Positions 14,983 through 24,139 of a stretch of 30,584 nucleotides of DNA are shown piece after piece. The notes below the pieces were generated by a model. The model saw only the letters and a program-made list of their open reading frames with translations. It was not told the origin of the DNA and ran no database searches. Within the stretch, counting starts at the first letter, position 1. Each line of letters starts with the position of its first letter. The DNA comes from Ferrovibrio terrae_B (GTDB lineage: Bacteria; Pseudomonadota; Alphaproteobacteria; Ferrovibrionales; Ferrovibrionaceae): NCBI RefSeq assembly GCF_943371255.1, contig NZ_CALRUC010000048.1, positions 1 to 30,584 of the forward strand, read 5' to 3'. Made by a program: the position numbers and the translations under genes.

Positions 14983-16152
14983 ATGAACATCCATGAATAC
15001 CAGGCGAAAAGCCTGCTCGCGAAATACGGTGTCGCCGTGCCGCGCGGCGGTGTCGCTTTCACGGCCGACGAGGCCGTTACCGTGGCCAAGCAGCTGGGCG
15101 GACCAGTCTGGGTGGTGAAGGCCCAGATTCATGCCGGCGGTCGCGGCAAGGGCGGCGGCGTCAAGGTGGTGAAGTCGATCGACGACGTTGCCGCGCAGTC
15201 CAAGTCCATTCTCGGCATGACCCTGGTGACGCACCAGACCGGTCCCGAGGGCAAGCTGGTCAAGCGCCTCTATGTCGAGGAAGGCTGCGACATCAAGCGT
15301 GAGCTGTATCTCAGCTTCCTGGTTGATCGCGCCACGTCGCGCATCACCGTGATGGCCTCGACCGAGGGCGGCATGGAGATCGAAGAGGTTGCCGCCAAGC
15401 ATCCGGAAAAGATCCTCAAGGTCGCTATCGATCCGGCGACCGGCCTGCAGCCGTTCCATGCCCGCAAGATCGCCTTCGGCCTCGGCCTTGAGGGCAAGCA
15501 GGTGCAGTCGGCGGTGAAGTTCATGACCGCGATGTACGAGGCTTTCACCAGCCTCGATGCCTCTATCGTGGAAATCAACCCGCTGGTCGTCACCGGCGCC
15601 GGCGAGATGATCGCGCTGGATGCCAAGATGAACTTCGACGACAACGCGCTGTACCGCCACAAGGATGTGGAAGACATGCGCGATCCGGACGAGGAAGACG
15701 CGTCCGAACTCGAAGCCGCCAAGTGGTCGCTGAACTACGTCAAGCTCGACGGCGAGATCGGTTGCATGGTCAACGGCGCCGGCCTGGCCATGGCCACCAT
15801 GGACATCATCAAGCTGTACGGCTCCGAGCCGGCCAACTTCCTCGATGTCGGCGGTGGCGCCACCAAGGAACGCGTCACGGCTGCTTTCAAGATCATTCTT
15901 GGCGACAAGAATGTTAAGGGCATCCTGGTCAACATCTTCGGCGGCATCATGCGCTGCGACATCATCGCCGAAGGCGTCGTTGCCGCTGCCCGCGAGGTCA
16001 AGCTGGCGGTGCCGCTGGTGGTGCGCCTGGAAGGCACCAATGTCGATCTGGGCAAGAAGATCATGGCCGAGAGCGGCCTGCCGATCATCTCTGCCGATAA
16101 TCTCGCCGACGCCGCCGAAAAGGTGGTGAAGGCCGTGAAGGGAGCCAAGTAA
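14983..16152 (+). CDS. sucC: Succinyl-CoA synthetase (succinate-CoA ligase, ADP-forming) subunit beta
   Basis: This is the beta subunit of the TCA-cycle enzyme that turns succinyl-CoA, phosphate and a nucleoside diphosphate into succinate, CoA and the triphosphate. The 389 residues are the normal length. The ATP-grasp N-terminal half has MNIHEYQAKSLLAKYG (1-16) and the nucleotide-binding segment AQIHAGGRGKGGGVK (47-61). The C-terminal CoA-ligase half has GGGATKE (290-296) and NIFGGIMRCD (317-326). It is the first gene of the operon and abuts sucD with no intervening base. Confidence 0.98.
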   Translation: MNIHEYQAKSLLAKYGVAVPRGGVAFTADEAVTVAKQLGGPVWVVKAQIHAGGRGKGGGVKVVKSIDDVAAQSKSILGMTLVTHQTGPEGKLVKRLYVEEGCDIKRELYLSFLVDRATSRITVMASTEGGMEIEEVAAKHPEKILKVAIDPATGLQPFHARKIAFGLGLEGKQVQSAVKFMTAMYEAFTSLDASIVEINPLVVTGAGEMIALDAKMNFDDNALYRHKDVEDMRDPDEEDASELEAAKWSLNYVKLDGEIGCMVNGAGLAMATMDIIKLYGSEPANFLDVGGGATKERVTAAFKIILGDKNVKGILVNIFGGIMRCDIIAEGVVAAAREVKLAVPLVVRLEGTNVDLGKKIMAESGLPIISADNLADAAEKVVKAVKGAK

Positions 16153-17031
16153 ATGGCTGTTCTCGTCAACAAGGACACCAAGGTCATCTGCCAGGGTATC
16201 ACTGGCAGCCAGGGCACCTTCCACAGTGAACAGGCGATTGCCTACGGCACCAAGATGGTCGGCGGTGTCACCCCGGGTAAGGGCGGCACGCAGCATATCG
16301 GTCTGCCGGTGTTCAACACCGTTGCCGATGCCGTGGAAAAGACCGGCGCCAATGCCTCCGTGATCTATGTGCCGCCGCCGTTCGCGGCCGACTCGATCAT
16401 GGAAGCCATCGAAGCCGAGATTCCGCTGGTGGTTTGCATCACCGAGGGCATCCCGGTGCTCGACATGGTCAAGGTCAAGCGCGCGCTCACCGGTTCGAAG
16501 ACCCGCCTGATCGGTCCGAACTGCCCCGGCGTCATCACGCCGGGCGAATGCAAGATCGGCATCATGCCGGGCCATATCCATCGTCGCGGCAAGGTCGGCA
16601 TCGTGTCTCGCTCCGGCACCCTGACCTATGAAGCGGTGGCGCAGACCACGGCAGCAGGCCTCGGCCAGACCACCTGCATCGGCATCGGTGGCGATCCGGT
16701 CAACGGCACCAACTTCATCGACGCGCTCGACCTGTTCCTTGGCGACAAGGAAACCGAGTGCATCATCATGATCGGCGAAATCGGCGGCAGCGCCGAGGAA
16801 GAAGCCGCCGAGTTCCTGATGAAGTCCAAGATCAAGAAGCCGACGGTGGGTTTCATCGCCGGTCGTACTGCGCCTCCGGGCCGCCGCATGGGTCATGCCG
16901 GCGCGATCATCTCGGGCGGCAAGGGCGATGCGAATACCAAGTTGGAGGCCATGCGATCGGCCGGCATCCGAGTCTCGGAAAGCCCGGCAGCGCTCGGCAT
17001 CACCTTGGTTGAACTGTTGAACGGGAAGTAA
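16153..17031 (+). CDS. sucD: Succinyl-CoA synthetase subunit alpha
   Basis: The alpha subunit carries the phosphohistidine and binds CoA. It is 292 residues. The active-site His248 is in PPGRRMGHAGAI. The CoA-binding Rossmann segment GITGSQGTFH is at 15-24, and the second signature SRSGTLTYE at 152-160. The ATG at 16153 directly follows the sucC stop, and its ribosome site GGAG is inside the last sucC codons, so translation is coupled and gives the 1:1 ratio needed by the complex. Confidence 0.98.
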   Translation: MAVLVNKDTKVICQGITGSQGTFHSEQAIAYGTKMVGGVTPGKGGTQHIGLPVFNTVADAVEKTGANASVIYVPPPFAADSIMEAIEAEIPLVVCITEGIPVLDMVKVKRALTGSKTRLIGPNCPGVITPGECKIGIMPGHIHRRGKVGIVSRSGTLTYEAVAQTTAAGLGQTTCIGIGGDPVNGTNFIDALDLFLGDKETECIIMIGEIGGSAEEEAAEFLMKSKIKKPTVGFIAGRTAPPGRRMGHAGAIISGGKGDANTKLEAMRSAGIRVSESPAALGITLVELLNGK

Positions 17032-17047
17032 CAGGAAAACAGAGGGC

Positions 17048-17070
17048 GGCGCCGGCCAACAAGCGGCGCC
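17048..17070 (+). promoter_or_regulatory. Hairpin in the sucD-sucA gap at the expected ribosome-site position
   Basis: GGCGCCG (17048-17054) pairs with CGGCGCC (17064-17070) around a 9-base loop, ending 9 bases before the sucA ATG. No purine-rich Shine-Dalgarno is seen between the hairpin and the ATG. The element may tune E1 synthesis relative to sucCD. Confidence 0.35.
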
Positions 17071-17079
17071 ACGACATCG

Positions 17080-19959
17080 ATGACGGCGCAGCTTGAACGC
17101 ACGCAATTCCTCTATGGTGGCAACAGCACCTTTGTCGAGGAGTTGTATGCCAAGTACGTAGCCAACCCCGACAGCGTCGATGCTTCCTGGAAGCAGTTCT
17201 TCGAGGCACTGGGCGACGACTTCAGTCAGCCAAAGCAGGCGCTGAGTCGTCCCTCCTGGGCACCGGCCACCGTGCTGGTGCCGATGGAGGACGAGGGGTT
17301 GCTCGGTCCGCAGGGCAAAGCGGCCAAGGCCGCCGACCGTGCGGCCAAGGGCGGCGCCTCGCCGGCCGATGCCCGTTCGGCTGCGCTGGATACCATCCGC
17401 GCGGCGATGCTGATCCGCAACTACCGCATCCGCGGCCATCTGATGGCCAACCTGGACCCGCTCGGCATCCAGGCGCCGGGCGCGCATCCGGAACTGGAGC
17501 CGCAATCCTACGGCTTCACCGATGCCGACATGGATCGGCCGATCTTCATCGACAACATGCTGGGTCTGGAGAGCGCCACGTTGCGCGAGATCCTGCAGAT
17601 CCTGCGTCGTACCTATTGCTCGACCATCGGCGTCGAGTTCATGCACATCTACCATCCGGAGCAGAAGGCCTGGATCCAGTCGCGCATCGAAGGCCGCGAC
17701 AAGGAAGTGCAGTTCACGCCCCAGGGCAAGAAGGCGATCCTGAACAAGCTGGTGGAAGGCGAGGTTTTCGAGCGCTTCTGCCACATGAAATTCACCGGCA
17801 CCAAGCGCTTCGGCCTTGAGGGCGGCGAGGCGCTGGTTCCGGCGATGGAAGCCATCATCAAGCGCGGCGGTCAGCTTGGCGTGCGCGATATCGAGCTGGG
17901 CATGCCGCATCGCGGCCGTCTCAACCTGCTTGCCAATGTGATGGCCAAGCCCTATCGCGCCATTTTCACCGAATTCAAGGGCATGGCCTACCACCCGGAT
18001 GATTTCCAGGGCTCGGGCGATGTGAAGTACCATCTCGGCGTGTCGTCGGATCGCGAGTTCGATGGCAACAAGGTGCATCTTTCGATGGCGGCGAATCCGT
18101 CGCATCTTGAGATCGTCAATCCGGTCTGCCTCGGCAAGGCGCGCGCCAAGCAGACCCAGTGGGGCGATACCGAGCGCGGCTCGGTGCTGACCGTGCTGCT
18201 GCATGGCGATGCGGCCTTCGCCGGCCAGGGCGTCGTGGCGGAATGCTTTGCACTCAGTGAGCTGCGCGGCTATCGCACCGGCGGCACCATCCACATCATC
18301 GTCAACAACCAGATCGGTTTCACCACCAATCCGTCCTACTCGCGTTCATCGCCCTATCCGTCCGATGGCGCCAAGGTGGTGCAGGCACCGATCTTCCATG
18401 TGAACGGCGACGATCCGGAAGCTGTGACCCATGTGGCCAAGATCGCCATCGAATTCCGCCAGCAGTTCAAGAAGGATGTGGTGATCGATCTGTTCTGTTA
18501 TCGCCGCCATGGCCATAACGAGACGGACGATCCGTCCTTCACCCAGCCGATCATGTACCGCACGATTGCCACGCATCCGACCACGCGGCAGATTTATGCC
18601 AAGCGCCTGGTCGATGAAGGCACGCTGACCGAGGCCGATGCCGAGGCGATGGTGACCGACTTCCAGAACCGCCTGGAAGAGGAACTGGAGGCGTCCAAGT
18701 CGTTCAAGCCCAACAAGGCCGACTGGCTGGAAGGCAAGTGGGCCGGCCTGGAACAGGCTTCGGGCGATGAGCGTCGCGGCACCACCGGTGTCGCGATCGA
18801 GACCCTGAAGAAAGTCGGCATGGCGATTACCGCCGTGCCGGACGGCTTCAACATCCACAAAACGCTGGCGCGCAACACTGCCAACCGTCGCGCCGCTATC
18901 GAGGCGGGCGAGGGCATCGACTGGGCGACCGGCGAGGCACTGGCCTTCGGTTCGCTGCAGCTCGAAGGTTTCGGTGTGCGCCTGTCGGGCCAGGATTGCG
19001 GCCGCGGCACCTTCAGCCAGCGCCACAGCGTCTGGCATGACCAGCAGACCGAAGAGCGCTATGTGCCGCTCAATCATATCGACGAGAAGGCCGCCCATTA
19101 CGAGGTGATCGACAGTCTGCTGTCGGAAGTCGCCGTGCTGGGTTACGAATACGGCTACAGCCTGGCGGAACCGAATGCGCTGGTGATGTGGGAAGGCCAG
19201 TTCGGCGATTTCGCCAATGGCGCCCAGGTGGTGTTCGACCAGTTCATCTCATCGGGCGAAGCCAAGTGGATGCGCATGTCAGGCCTGGCGGTTCTGCTGC
19301 CGCATGGCTACGAAGGCCAGGGGCCGGAGCATAGCTCGGCCCGCCTGGAGCGTTACCTGCAGCTCTGTGCCGAAGACAATATGCAGGTGGCAAACTGCAC
19401 CACGCCGGCCAACTATTTCCACATCCTGCGCCGGCAGGTGAACCGCAAGTTCCGCAAGCCGCTGATCCTGATGACCCCGAAGTCGCTGCTGCGGCACAAG
19501 CTGGCGGTGTCGAAGCTGACCGAAATGGGCCCGGGTTCGACCTTCCACCGCGTGCTGTGGGATGATGCGCCGCATGATGACGCCAAGATCAAGCGCGTCA
19601 TCCTGTGCACCGGCAAGGTCTATTACGACCTGTTCGAAGAGCGCCAGAAGCGCGAGATGAAGGACACTGTGATCCTGCGTATCGAGCAGCTCTATCCGTT
19701 CCCGCACAAGGCGCTGATCACCGAACTGAGCCGCTACAAGAACGCGAAGACGGTGGTGTGGTGCCAGGAAGAGCCGAAGAACATGGGCGCCTGGACCTTT
19801 GTCGAGCCTTATGTCGAGGCGGTGCTGACCGAACTGGGCGGCAAGGTGAAGCGCCCGCTCTATGCCGGCCGCATGGAAGCCGCATCGCCGGCCACCGGCC
19901 TGATGAGCAAGCATAACCAGCAGCAGGCCAAGCTGGTTGACGACGCTTTGACGGCATAG
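17080..19959 (+). CDS. sucA: 2-oxoglutarate dehydrogenase E1 component
   Basis: E1 is the thiamine-diphosphate enzyme that decarboxylates 2-oxoglutarate and passes the succinyl group to the lipoyl of E2. The protein is 959 residues, within the family range. The N-terminal segment FLYGGNSTFVEELYAKY (10-26) is the usual E2-contact and start region. MPHRGRLN is at about 277-284. The thiamine-diphosphate motif begins GDAAF (376-380) and ends NNQIGF (409-414). GTFSQRH is at 643-649. The C-terminal part has the transketolase-type pyrimidine and C domains. The gene lies between sucD and sucB, the canonical order in alphaproteobacteria. The start is supported by homologue-like N-terminus even though the ribosome site is poor. 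Confidence 0.98.
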   Translation: MTAQLERTQFLYGGNSTFVEELYAKYVANPDSVDASWKQFFEALGDDFSQPKQALSRPSWAPATVLVPMEDEGLLGPQGKAAKAADRAAKGGASPADARSAALDTIRAAMLIRNYRIRGHLMANLDPLGIQAPGAHPELEPQSYGFTDADMDRPIFIDNMLGLESATLREILQILRRTYCSTIGVEFMHIYHPEQKAWIQSRIEGRDKEVQFTPQGKKAILNKLVEGEVFERFCHMKFTGTKRFGLEGGEALVPAMEAIIKRGGQLGVRDIELGMPHRGRLNLLANVMAKPYRAIFTEFKGMAYHPDDFQGSGDVKYHLGVSSDREFDGNKVHLSMAANPSHLEIVNPVCLGKARAKQTQWGDTERGSVLTVLLHGDAAFAGQGVVAECFALSELRGYRTGGTIHIIVNNQIGFTTNPSYSRSSPYPSDGAKVVQAPIFHVNGDDPEAVTHVAKIAIEFRQQFKKDVVIDLFCYRRHGHNETDDPSFTQPIMYRTIATHPTTRQIYAKRLVDEGTLTEADAEAMVTDFQNRLEEELEASKSFKPNKADWLEGKWAGLEQASGDERRGTTGVAIETLKKVGMAITAVPDGFNIHKTLARNTANRRAAIEAGEGIDWATGEALAFGSLQLEGFGVRLSGQDCGRGTFSQRHSVWHDQQTEERYVPLNHIDEKAAHYEVIDSLLSEVAVLGYEYGYSLAEPNALVMWEGQFGDFANGAQVVFDQFISSGEAKWMRMSGLAVLLPHGYEGQGPEHSSARLERYLQLCAEDNMQVANCTTPANYFHILRRQVNRKFRKPLILMTPKSLLRHKLAVSKLTEMGPGSTFHRVLWDDAPHDDAKIKRVILCTGKVYYDLFEERQKREMKDTVILRIEQLYPFPHKALITELSRYKNAKTVVWCQEEPKNMGAWTFVEPYVEAVLTELGGKVKRPLYAGRMEAASPATGLMSKHNQQQAKLVDDALTA

Positions 19960-20013
19960 CCGTCGGGGTTACTGAGGTTTCGAGGGGCGTTTTTAAGGAT
20001 AAGGAAAGTAACC

Positions 20014-21234
20014 ATGGCAGTCGAAATTCGCGTCCCGCAGCTGGCGGAATCGATCTCCGAGGCCACTGTCGGCAAATGGTCGGTCAAGACCGGTGACAGT
20101 GTCGCCCGCGACCAGCTGCTGGTCGAGCTGGAGACCGACAAGGTGACCGTCGAGGTCAACGCGCCCGAAGCCGGCACGCTGGGCGAAGTGCTCGCCGCCG
20201 AAGGCGCCACCGTTCAGGTCGGTGATCTGCTGGCGACGCTGACCGCCGGTGCCGGCGCTGCGAAGCCCGCCGCCAAACCGGCTGCTGCTCCTGCTGCAGC
20301 CCCTGCCGCCGCGCCGAAGCCGGCTGCGGTCCCTGTTGCCGCCGCGCCCGCCGCGGGTCAGGCCCTGCCGGCCGCTGCCAAGCTGGCGGCGGAGAAGAAT
20401 GTGAGTGTCGCGGGTGTCACCGGCTCGGGCCGCGATGGCCGCGTCACCAAGGGCGATGTCATGGACCTGCTGGCCAGCGGCACCTCGGCGGCTGCCGCCA
20501 AGCCCTCGGTGCCGGCCGGCCCGCGCGCCAATGGCGACCGCGAGGAACGCCAGCGCATGTCCAAGCTGCGCCAAGTGATCGCGCGCCGCCTGAAGGAAGC
20601 CCAGAACACCGCGGCGCTCCTCACCACCTTCAACGAGGTGGACATGACGGCGCTGATGGCCGCCCGCAAGCAGTATGTCGATCAGTTCGAGAAGAAGCAT
20701 GGCGTGCGCCTTGGCTTCATGTCCTTCTTCGTCAAGGCCTGCGTGCAGGCGCTGAAGGAATTCCCGGCGGTGAATGCCGAGATCGAGGGCGATGAGATCG
20801 TCTTCAAGAACTACTTCAACATCGGCTGCGCCGTGTCGACCCCGACCGGTCTGGTCGTGCCGGTGATCCGCGATGCCGATCATCTGTCCTTTGCCGGCAT
20901 CGAGAAGACCATTTCCGACATGGGCAAGCGCGCCCGCGACGGCAAGCTCGGCATCGACGAACTGCAGGGCGGCAGCTTCAGCATCACCAATGGCGGCGTG
21001 TTCGGCTCATTGATGTCGACCCCGATCATCAATCCGCCGCAGTCCGCCATTCTGGGCATGCACAAAATCCAGGATCGTCCGATGGCGATCAACGGCCAGG
21101 TTGTGATCCGCCCGATGATGTATGTGGCACTGACCTACGATCATCGCATCGTCGACGGTCGCGAGGCAGTCAGCTTCCTCGTCCGCGTCAAGGAATGCCT
21201 CGAGGATCCGCAGCGCCTGCTGTTCGAGATGTAA
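20014..21234 (+). CDS. sucB: Dihydrolipoyllysine succinyltransferase, 2-oxoglutarate dehydrogenase E2
   Basis: E2 forms the complex core and transfers the succinyl group to CoA. It is 406 residues with a strong ribosome site AAGGAAAG before the ATG. The lipoyl domain (about 1-75) has the modified Lys43 in ETDKVTVEV. An Ala-Pro-Lys-rich linker (about 86-125) follows, then the E3/E1-binding domain with GVTGSGRDGRVTKGDV (134-149), then a second short linker, and the catalytic domain ending in YDHRIVDGREAV with His377 and Asp381. One lipoyl domain is normal for SucB. It follows sucA by 54 bases. Confidence 0.98.
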   Translation: MAVEIRVPQLAESISEATVGKWSVKTGDSVARDQLLVELETDKVTVEVNAPEAGTLGEVLAAEGATVQVGDLLATLTAGAGAAKPAAKPAAAPAAAPAAAPKPAAVPVAAAPAAGQALPAAAKLAAEKNVSVAGVTGSGRDGRVTKGDVMDLLASGTSAAAAKPSVPAGPRANGDREERQRMSKLRQVIARRLKEAQNTAALLTTFNEVDMTALMAARKQYVDQFEKKHGVRLGFMSFFVKACVQALKEFPAVNAEIEGDEIVFKNYFNIGCAVSTPTGLVVPVIRDADHLSFAGIEKTISDMGKRARDGKLGIDELQGGSFSITNGGVFGSLMSTPIINPPQSAILGMHKIQDRPMAINGQVVIRPMMYVALTYDHRIVDGREAVSFLVRVKECLEDPQRLLFEM

Positions 21235-21252
21235 AAGAAAACGGGTAGGGCG

Positions 21253-21567
21253 ATGATCGTCCGGGTGTGGATTTCGGGTTACGACGCCACTCGCCTGGAC
21301 GATTTCATCGATTTTGCCCGCGACCGCCTTGAGCCATTTTTCCGCGATCAGGATGGCTGCCTCGGCTGCATGTTCAACTACGACGCGGAACAGTGGCGCA
21401 CAGTCAGCTACTGGCGTGACATGGCTGCCATCGACGCAGTTAAGACTTCACCGGTCTATCACGAAATTCTGGAAGATCTGGTGGCCAGCGGCATGCTGGC
21501 TGGCAGCCAGTCGGTGAGGACCATGAATGTTGCCGGTGGCCGGCTTTATGCCCCGCTGCCGCTATAG
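21253..21567 (+). CDS. Small ferredoxin-like-fold (ABM-type) protein inserted between sucB and lpd
   Basis: This is a 104-residue cytoplasmic protein that reads like the dimeric alpha/beta barrel family (antibiotic biosynthesis monooxygenase-like). The pattern is strand IVRVWISGY (2-10), a helix LDDFIDFARDRLEPFFR (15-31), strands GCLGCMFNYD (35-44) and WRTVSYWRDM (48-57), then a helix with SPVYHEILEDLVASGML (66-82). The family includes monooxygenases, haem degraders and many proteins with no known reaction; no catalytic residue can be assigned. It lies 18 bases after sucB and 20 before lpd on the same strand, so it is almost surely made with the 2-oxoglutarate dehydrogenase complex. Confidence 0.8.
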   Translation: MIVRVWISGYDATRLDDFIDFARDRLEPFFRDQDGCLGCMFNYDAEQWRTVSYWRDMAAIDAVKTSPVYHEILEDLVASGMLAGSQSVRTMNVAGGRLYAPLPL

Positions 21568-21587
21568 GTTTCCGGAGGATTATCCTA

Positions 21588-22991
21588 ATGAGTGAACAGG
21601 CTTTCGACGTCATCATTATCGGCGCCGGCCCCGGCGGCTACACCATGGCGATCCGCTGCGCCCAGCTCGGCATGAATACCGCCGTGGTGGAGAAAGATCC
21701 CGGCCTCGGCGGCACCTGCACCAATGTTGGCTGCATCCCGTCCAAGGCGCTGCTGCATTCTTCCGAACTGTATCATGAGGCGACGCACGGCTTCGCCCAG
21801 CATGGCATCAAGGTCGGCAAGATCGACATCGACCTGCCGGCGATGATGGCGCAAAAGCAGAGTGTGGTGACCGCGTCGAACAAGGGCATCGAGTTCCTGT
21901 TCAAGAAGAACAAGATCACCTGGCTCAAGGGGACCGGCAAACTGCTTGGCGGCGGCAAGGTGGAAGTGACCGGCGAGAGCAAGGGCACCTATTCAGCCAA
22001 GCACATTGTGATCGCCACCGGCTCGGAAGTGACGCCGCTCCGGGGCATCGAGATCGACGAGAAGCAGGTGGTGTCCTCCACCGGCGGGCTCAAGCTGGCA
22101 TCGGTGCCGAAGACCATGGTGGTGATCGGCGGCGGCGTGATCGGCCTGGAGCTTGGCTCGGTCTGGAGCCGGCTCGGCGCTGAGGTCACCGTGGTGGAAT
22201 TCCTCGACCGCATCCTGCCGACCAATGACGGCGAAGTCTCAAAACAGATGCAGCGCATCCTCACCAAGCAGGGCATGAAGTTCAAGCTCAGCACCAAGGT
22301 GAGTGCGGCCAAGCCGGGCAAGGGCGGCGTGACGCTGACCATGGAACCGGCAGCCGGCGGCGCGGCCGAAGAGATGACCGCCGATATCGTGCTGGTCTCG
22401 ATCGGCCGTCGTCCCTACACCACGGGCCTCGGCCTCGAGGCTGCCGGTGTACAGCTCGACGACCGCGGCCGGGTCAAGACCGACGGTCATTTCAACACCA
22501 CTGCCAAGGGCATCTATGCCATCGGCGACGCCATCATCGGTCCCATGTTGGCGCATAAGGCGGATGAAGAGGGCATGGTGCTGGCCGAGATGCTGGCCGG
22601 CCAGAAGCCGCATATCAACTACGATGCGATTCCGGGCGTGGTCTACACCTGGCCGGAAGTGGCCAGCGTGGGCAAGACCGAAGAGGAACTGAAGGCCGCG
22701 GGCATTGCCTACAAGACTGGCAAGTTCCCCTTCAGCGCCAATGCACGTGCGCGGGCCATGACCATGACCGATGGCTTCGTGAAGATTCTCGAAGACGAGA
22801 AGACCAAGAAGGTGGTCGGTGCCCATATCATCGGCGCCGATGCCGGCCATCTGATCCAGGAACTGGTGATGGCGATCGAGTTCGGCGCCTCGGCCGAAGA
22901 CATCTACCGCACCGTTCACGCCCATCCGGCCCTGACCGAGGCGGTGAAGGAAGCCGCATTGGCCGTCGACGGCCATACGATCACGATCTGA
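21588..22991 (+). CDS. lpdA: Dihydrolipoyl dehydrogenase, E3 component
   Basis: E3 reoxidises the dihydrolipoyl group of E2 with FAD and NAD+. It is 467 residues, normal for the family, with an excellent ribosome site GGAGGA 11 bases before the ATG. The FAD site GAGPGG is at 12-17. The redox disulfide is Cys44-Cys49 in GGTCTNVGCIPSKAL. A second dinucleotide site is VVIGGGVIGLELG in the NAD domain. The C-terminal active-site dyad is His446 and Glu451 in HAHPALTE. It is the last gene of the suc operon and is followed by a strong terminator. Confidence 0.98.
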   Translation: MSEQAFDVIIIGAGPGGYTMAIRCAQLGMNTAVVEKDPGLGGTCTNVGCIPSKALLHSSELYHEATHGFAQHGIKVGKIDIDLPAMMAQKQSVVTASNKGIEFLFKKNKITWLKGTGKLLGGGKVEVTGESKGTYSAKHIVIATGSEVTPLRGIEIDEKQVVSSTGGLKLASVPKTMVVIGGGVIGLELGSVWSRLGAEVTVVEFLDRILPTNDGEVSKQMQRILTKQGMKFKLSTKVSAAKPGKGGVTLTMEPAAGGAAEEMTADIVLVSIGRRPYTTGLGLEAAGVQLDDRGRVKTDGHFNTTAKGIYAIGDAIIGPMLAHKADEEGMVLAEMLAGQKPHINYDAIPGVVYTWPEVASVGKTEEELKAAGIAYKTGKFPFSANARARAMTMTDGFVKILEDEKTKKVVGAHIIGADAGHLIQELVMAIEFGASAEDIYRTVHAHPALTEAVKEAALAVDGHTITI

Positions 22992-23014
22992 CCGGGCTGC
23001 ATGTCGGTCATGGG

Positions 23015-23039
23015 GGGCGGCTTCACAGCCGCCCTTTTT
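23015..23039 (+). terminator. Rho-independent terminator of the suc-lpd operon
   Basis: GGGCGGCT (23015-23022) pairs perfectly with AGCCGCCC (23027-23034) around loop TCAC, followed by five Ts. It is 23 bases after the lpd stop and only 16 bases before the next start codon. Confidence 0.92.
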
Positions 23040-23055
23040 CATTCATGATGCAGTC

Positions 23056-23937
23056 ATGATTTCCCGTCTCGAATCAAAAGCTGCTGCTGCCCTCTGGGTG
23101 CTGGGCGCCGCCTTTGCCTTCTCGCTGCTCTATGCTTCGGGCAAGCTGACCGGCGGCCTGGTGCCGGCGATCCAGATCGTCTTCATCCGCTATGTCAGCG
23201 GCTTTGTCACGGTCAGCGGCATTGCCGCTGCCCAGCGCCAGCCGTTGCAGACCCTGCTGGCCGGCGGGCGACGGCATCTGCATCTGCTGCGTGCGCTCTG
23301 TGGTGTCGGTGGCGGCGCCTGTTCGATCTGGGGCGCCACCCATATGCCACTGGCCGATGCCTCGGCGCTGGCGCTGCTGCAGGGCGTCTTCACCATGGGG
23401 CTGGCGGTGCTGCTGCTGCGCGAGCGCATCGTGCTGATGCAGGGCCTCGCCGGCCTGCTCTGCGTGCTGGGTGCGCTGGTGATCGTGCGCGGCAATACCG
23501 GTATAGCCCTGGCCCCCGATCCAATGAACAACGCCTGGGCGCCGCTCGCCATGCTGGCCGGCGCCTTCCTCACCGCCTGCGAGGTGATCCTGATCAAGGT
23601 GCTCTCAAGGCATGAAAGCATGCTGTCGATGCTGCTACATGTGAACGGCTTCGCCACCCTTTTGCTGGGTGGCGCAATGCTGTTTCTCTGGGTGCCGGTC
23701 GAGCCGCTGACGCTGGCTGCGCTCTGCCTGATCGGGCCGATGGCGATCTTCGGCCAGATGTGCAATGTGCGGGCCTATCGCCTGGCCGATGCGGCATGGC
23801 TGGCGCCGTTCACCTACAGCTCGGTGGCCTTTGCGGCCCTGATCGGCTGGGCGGTGTTCGGCACCCTGCCCAGCTTGATGGCCTGGATCGGCACGGCGCT
23901 GATCGTCGCCGGCGGCCTGCTGCTGATCCGCCGCTGA
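23056..23937 (+). CDS. DMT-superfamily permease with two EamA domains
   Basis: This is an inner-membrane drug/metabolite transporter of 293 residues, with about ten hydrophobic helices in two EamA repeats (roughly 10-140 and 155-290). Typical marks are the conserved early segment FSLLYASGKL, FIRYVSGF near residue 45, the turn THMPLADASALALLQGVF at about 95-112 and the matching second-half block YRLADAAWLAPFTYSSVAFAALIGWAVFG. The ATG is only 16 bases beyond the suc terminator T-tract and lacks a clear Shine-Dalgarno, so its promoter would have to overlap the terminator, or it depends on read-through. The substrate is unknown. Confidence 0.9.
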   Translation: MISRLESKAAAALWVLGAAFAFSLLYASGKLTGGLVPAIQIVFIRYVSGFVTVSGIAAAQRQPLQTLLAGGRRHLHLLRALCGVGGGACSIWGATHMPLADASALALLQGVFTMGLAVLLLRERIVLMQGLAGLLCVLGALVIVRGNTGIALAPDPMNNAWAPLAMLAGAFLTACEVILIKVLSRHESMLSMLLHVNGFATLLLGGAMLFLWVPVEPLTLAALCLIGPMAIFGQMCNVRAYRLADAAWLAPFTYSSVAFAALIGWAVFGTLPSLMAWIGTALIVAGGLLLIRR

Positions 23938-23938
23938 G

Positions 23939-24136
23939 CTATCGCAGCAACTGGTACACGGCCAGCGCGGCGGTGCATGCAAGAATCACCAGGCCGGTCC
24001 GGCGCACGGCGCGGTTCTTCCACTGCCACCAGATGACGCCCACGAGGATGATCATGCCGATCAGCAGGACGATGACCTGCGGTGGTGGCGCGCCAAGGCC
24101 CCAGTAGTTCCGAAAATTTACGCTGGGGCCATACAT
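23939..24136 (-). CDS. Very small hypothetical membrane protein, two TM helices
   Basis: The protein is not recognised. It has 65 residues: a short polar N-terminus with YWGLGAPPPQ, a hydrophobic helix at about 20-37, a basic turn WQWKNRAVRR (37-46) and a second helix at about 47-62. The start is 3 bases after the stop of the upstream lipase gene on the same strand, and its stop is one base from the converging permease stop. This packing and the clean two-helix pattern suggest a real gene, although the ribosome site is weak. It may be co-transcribed with the lipase. Confidence 0.6.
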   Translation of the reverse strand: MYGPSVNFRNYWGLGAPPPQVIVLLIGMIILVGVIWWQWKNRAVRRTGLVILACTAALAVYQLLR

Positions 24137-24139
24137 CGT

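Noticed and set aside
14767..18294. Antisense open frame of 1175 codons opposite sucC-sucD-sucA
   Set aside because: It is low-complexity, rich in His, Arg, Ala and Gly, has no domain and covers three certain genes. It is a by-product of GC3-biased codons.
20271..20390. Ala/Pro-rich low-complexity stretch that looks like a tandem repeat
   Set aside because: It is the normal flexible linker of the E2 protein, not a separate repeat element.
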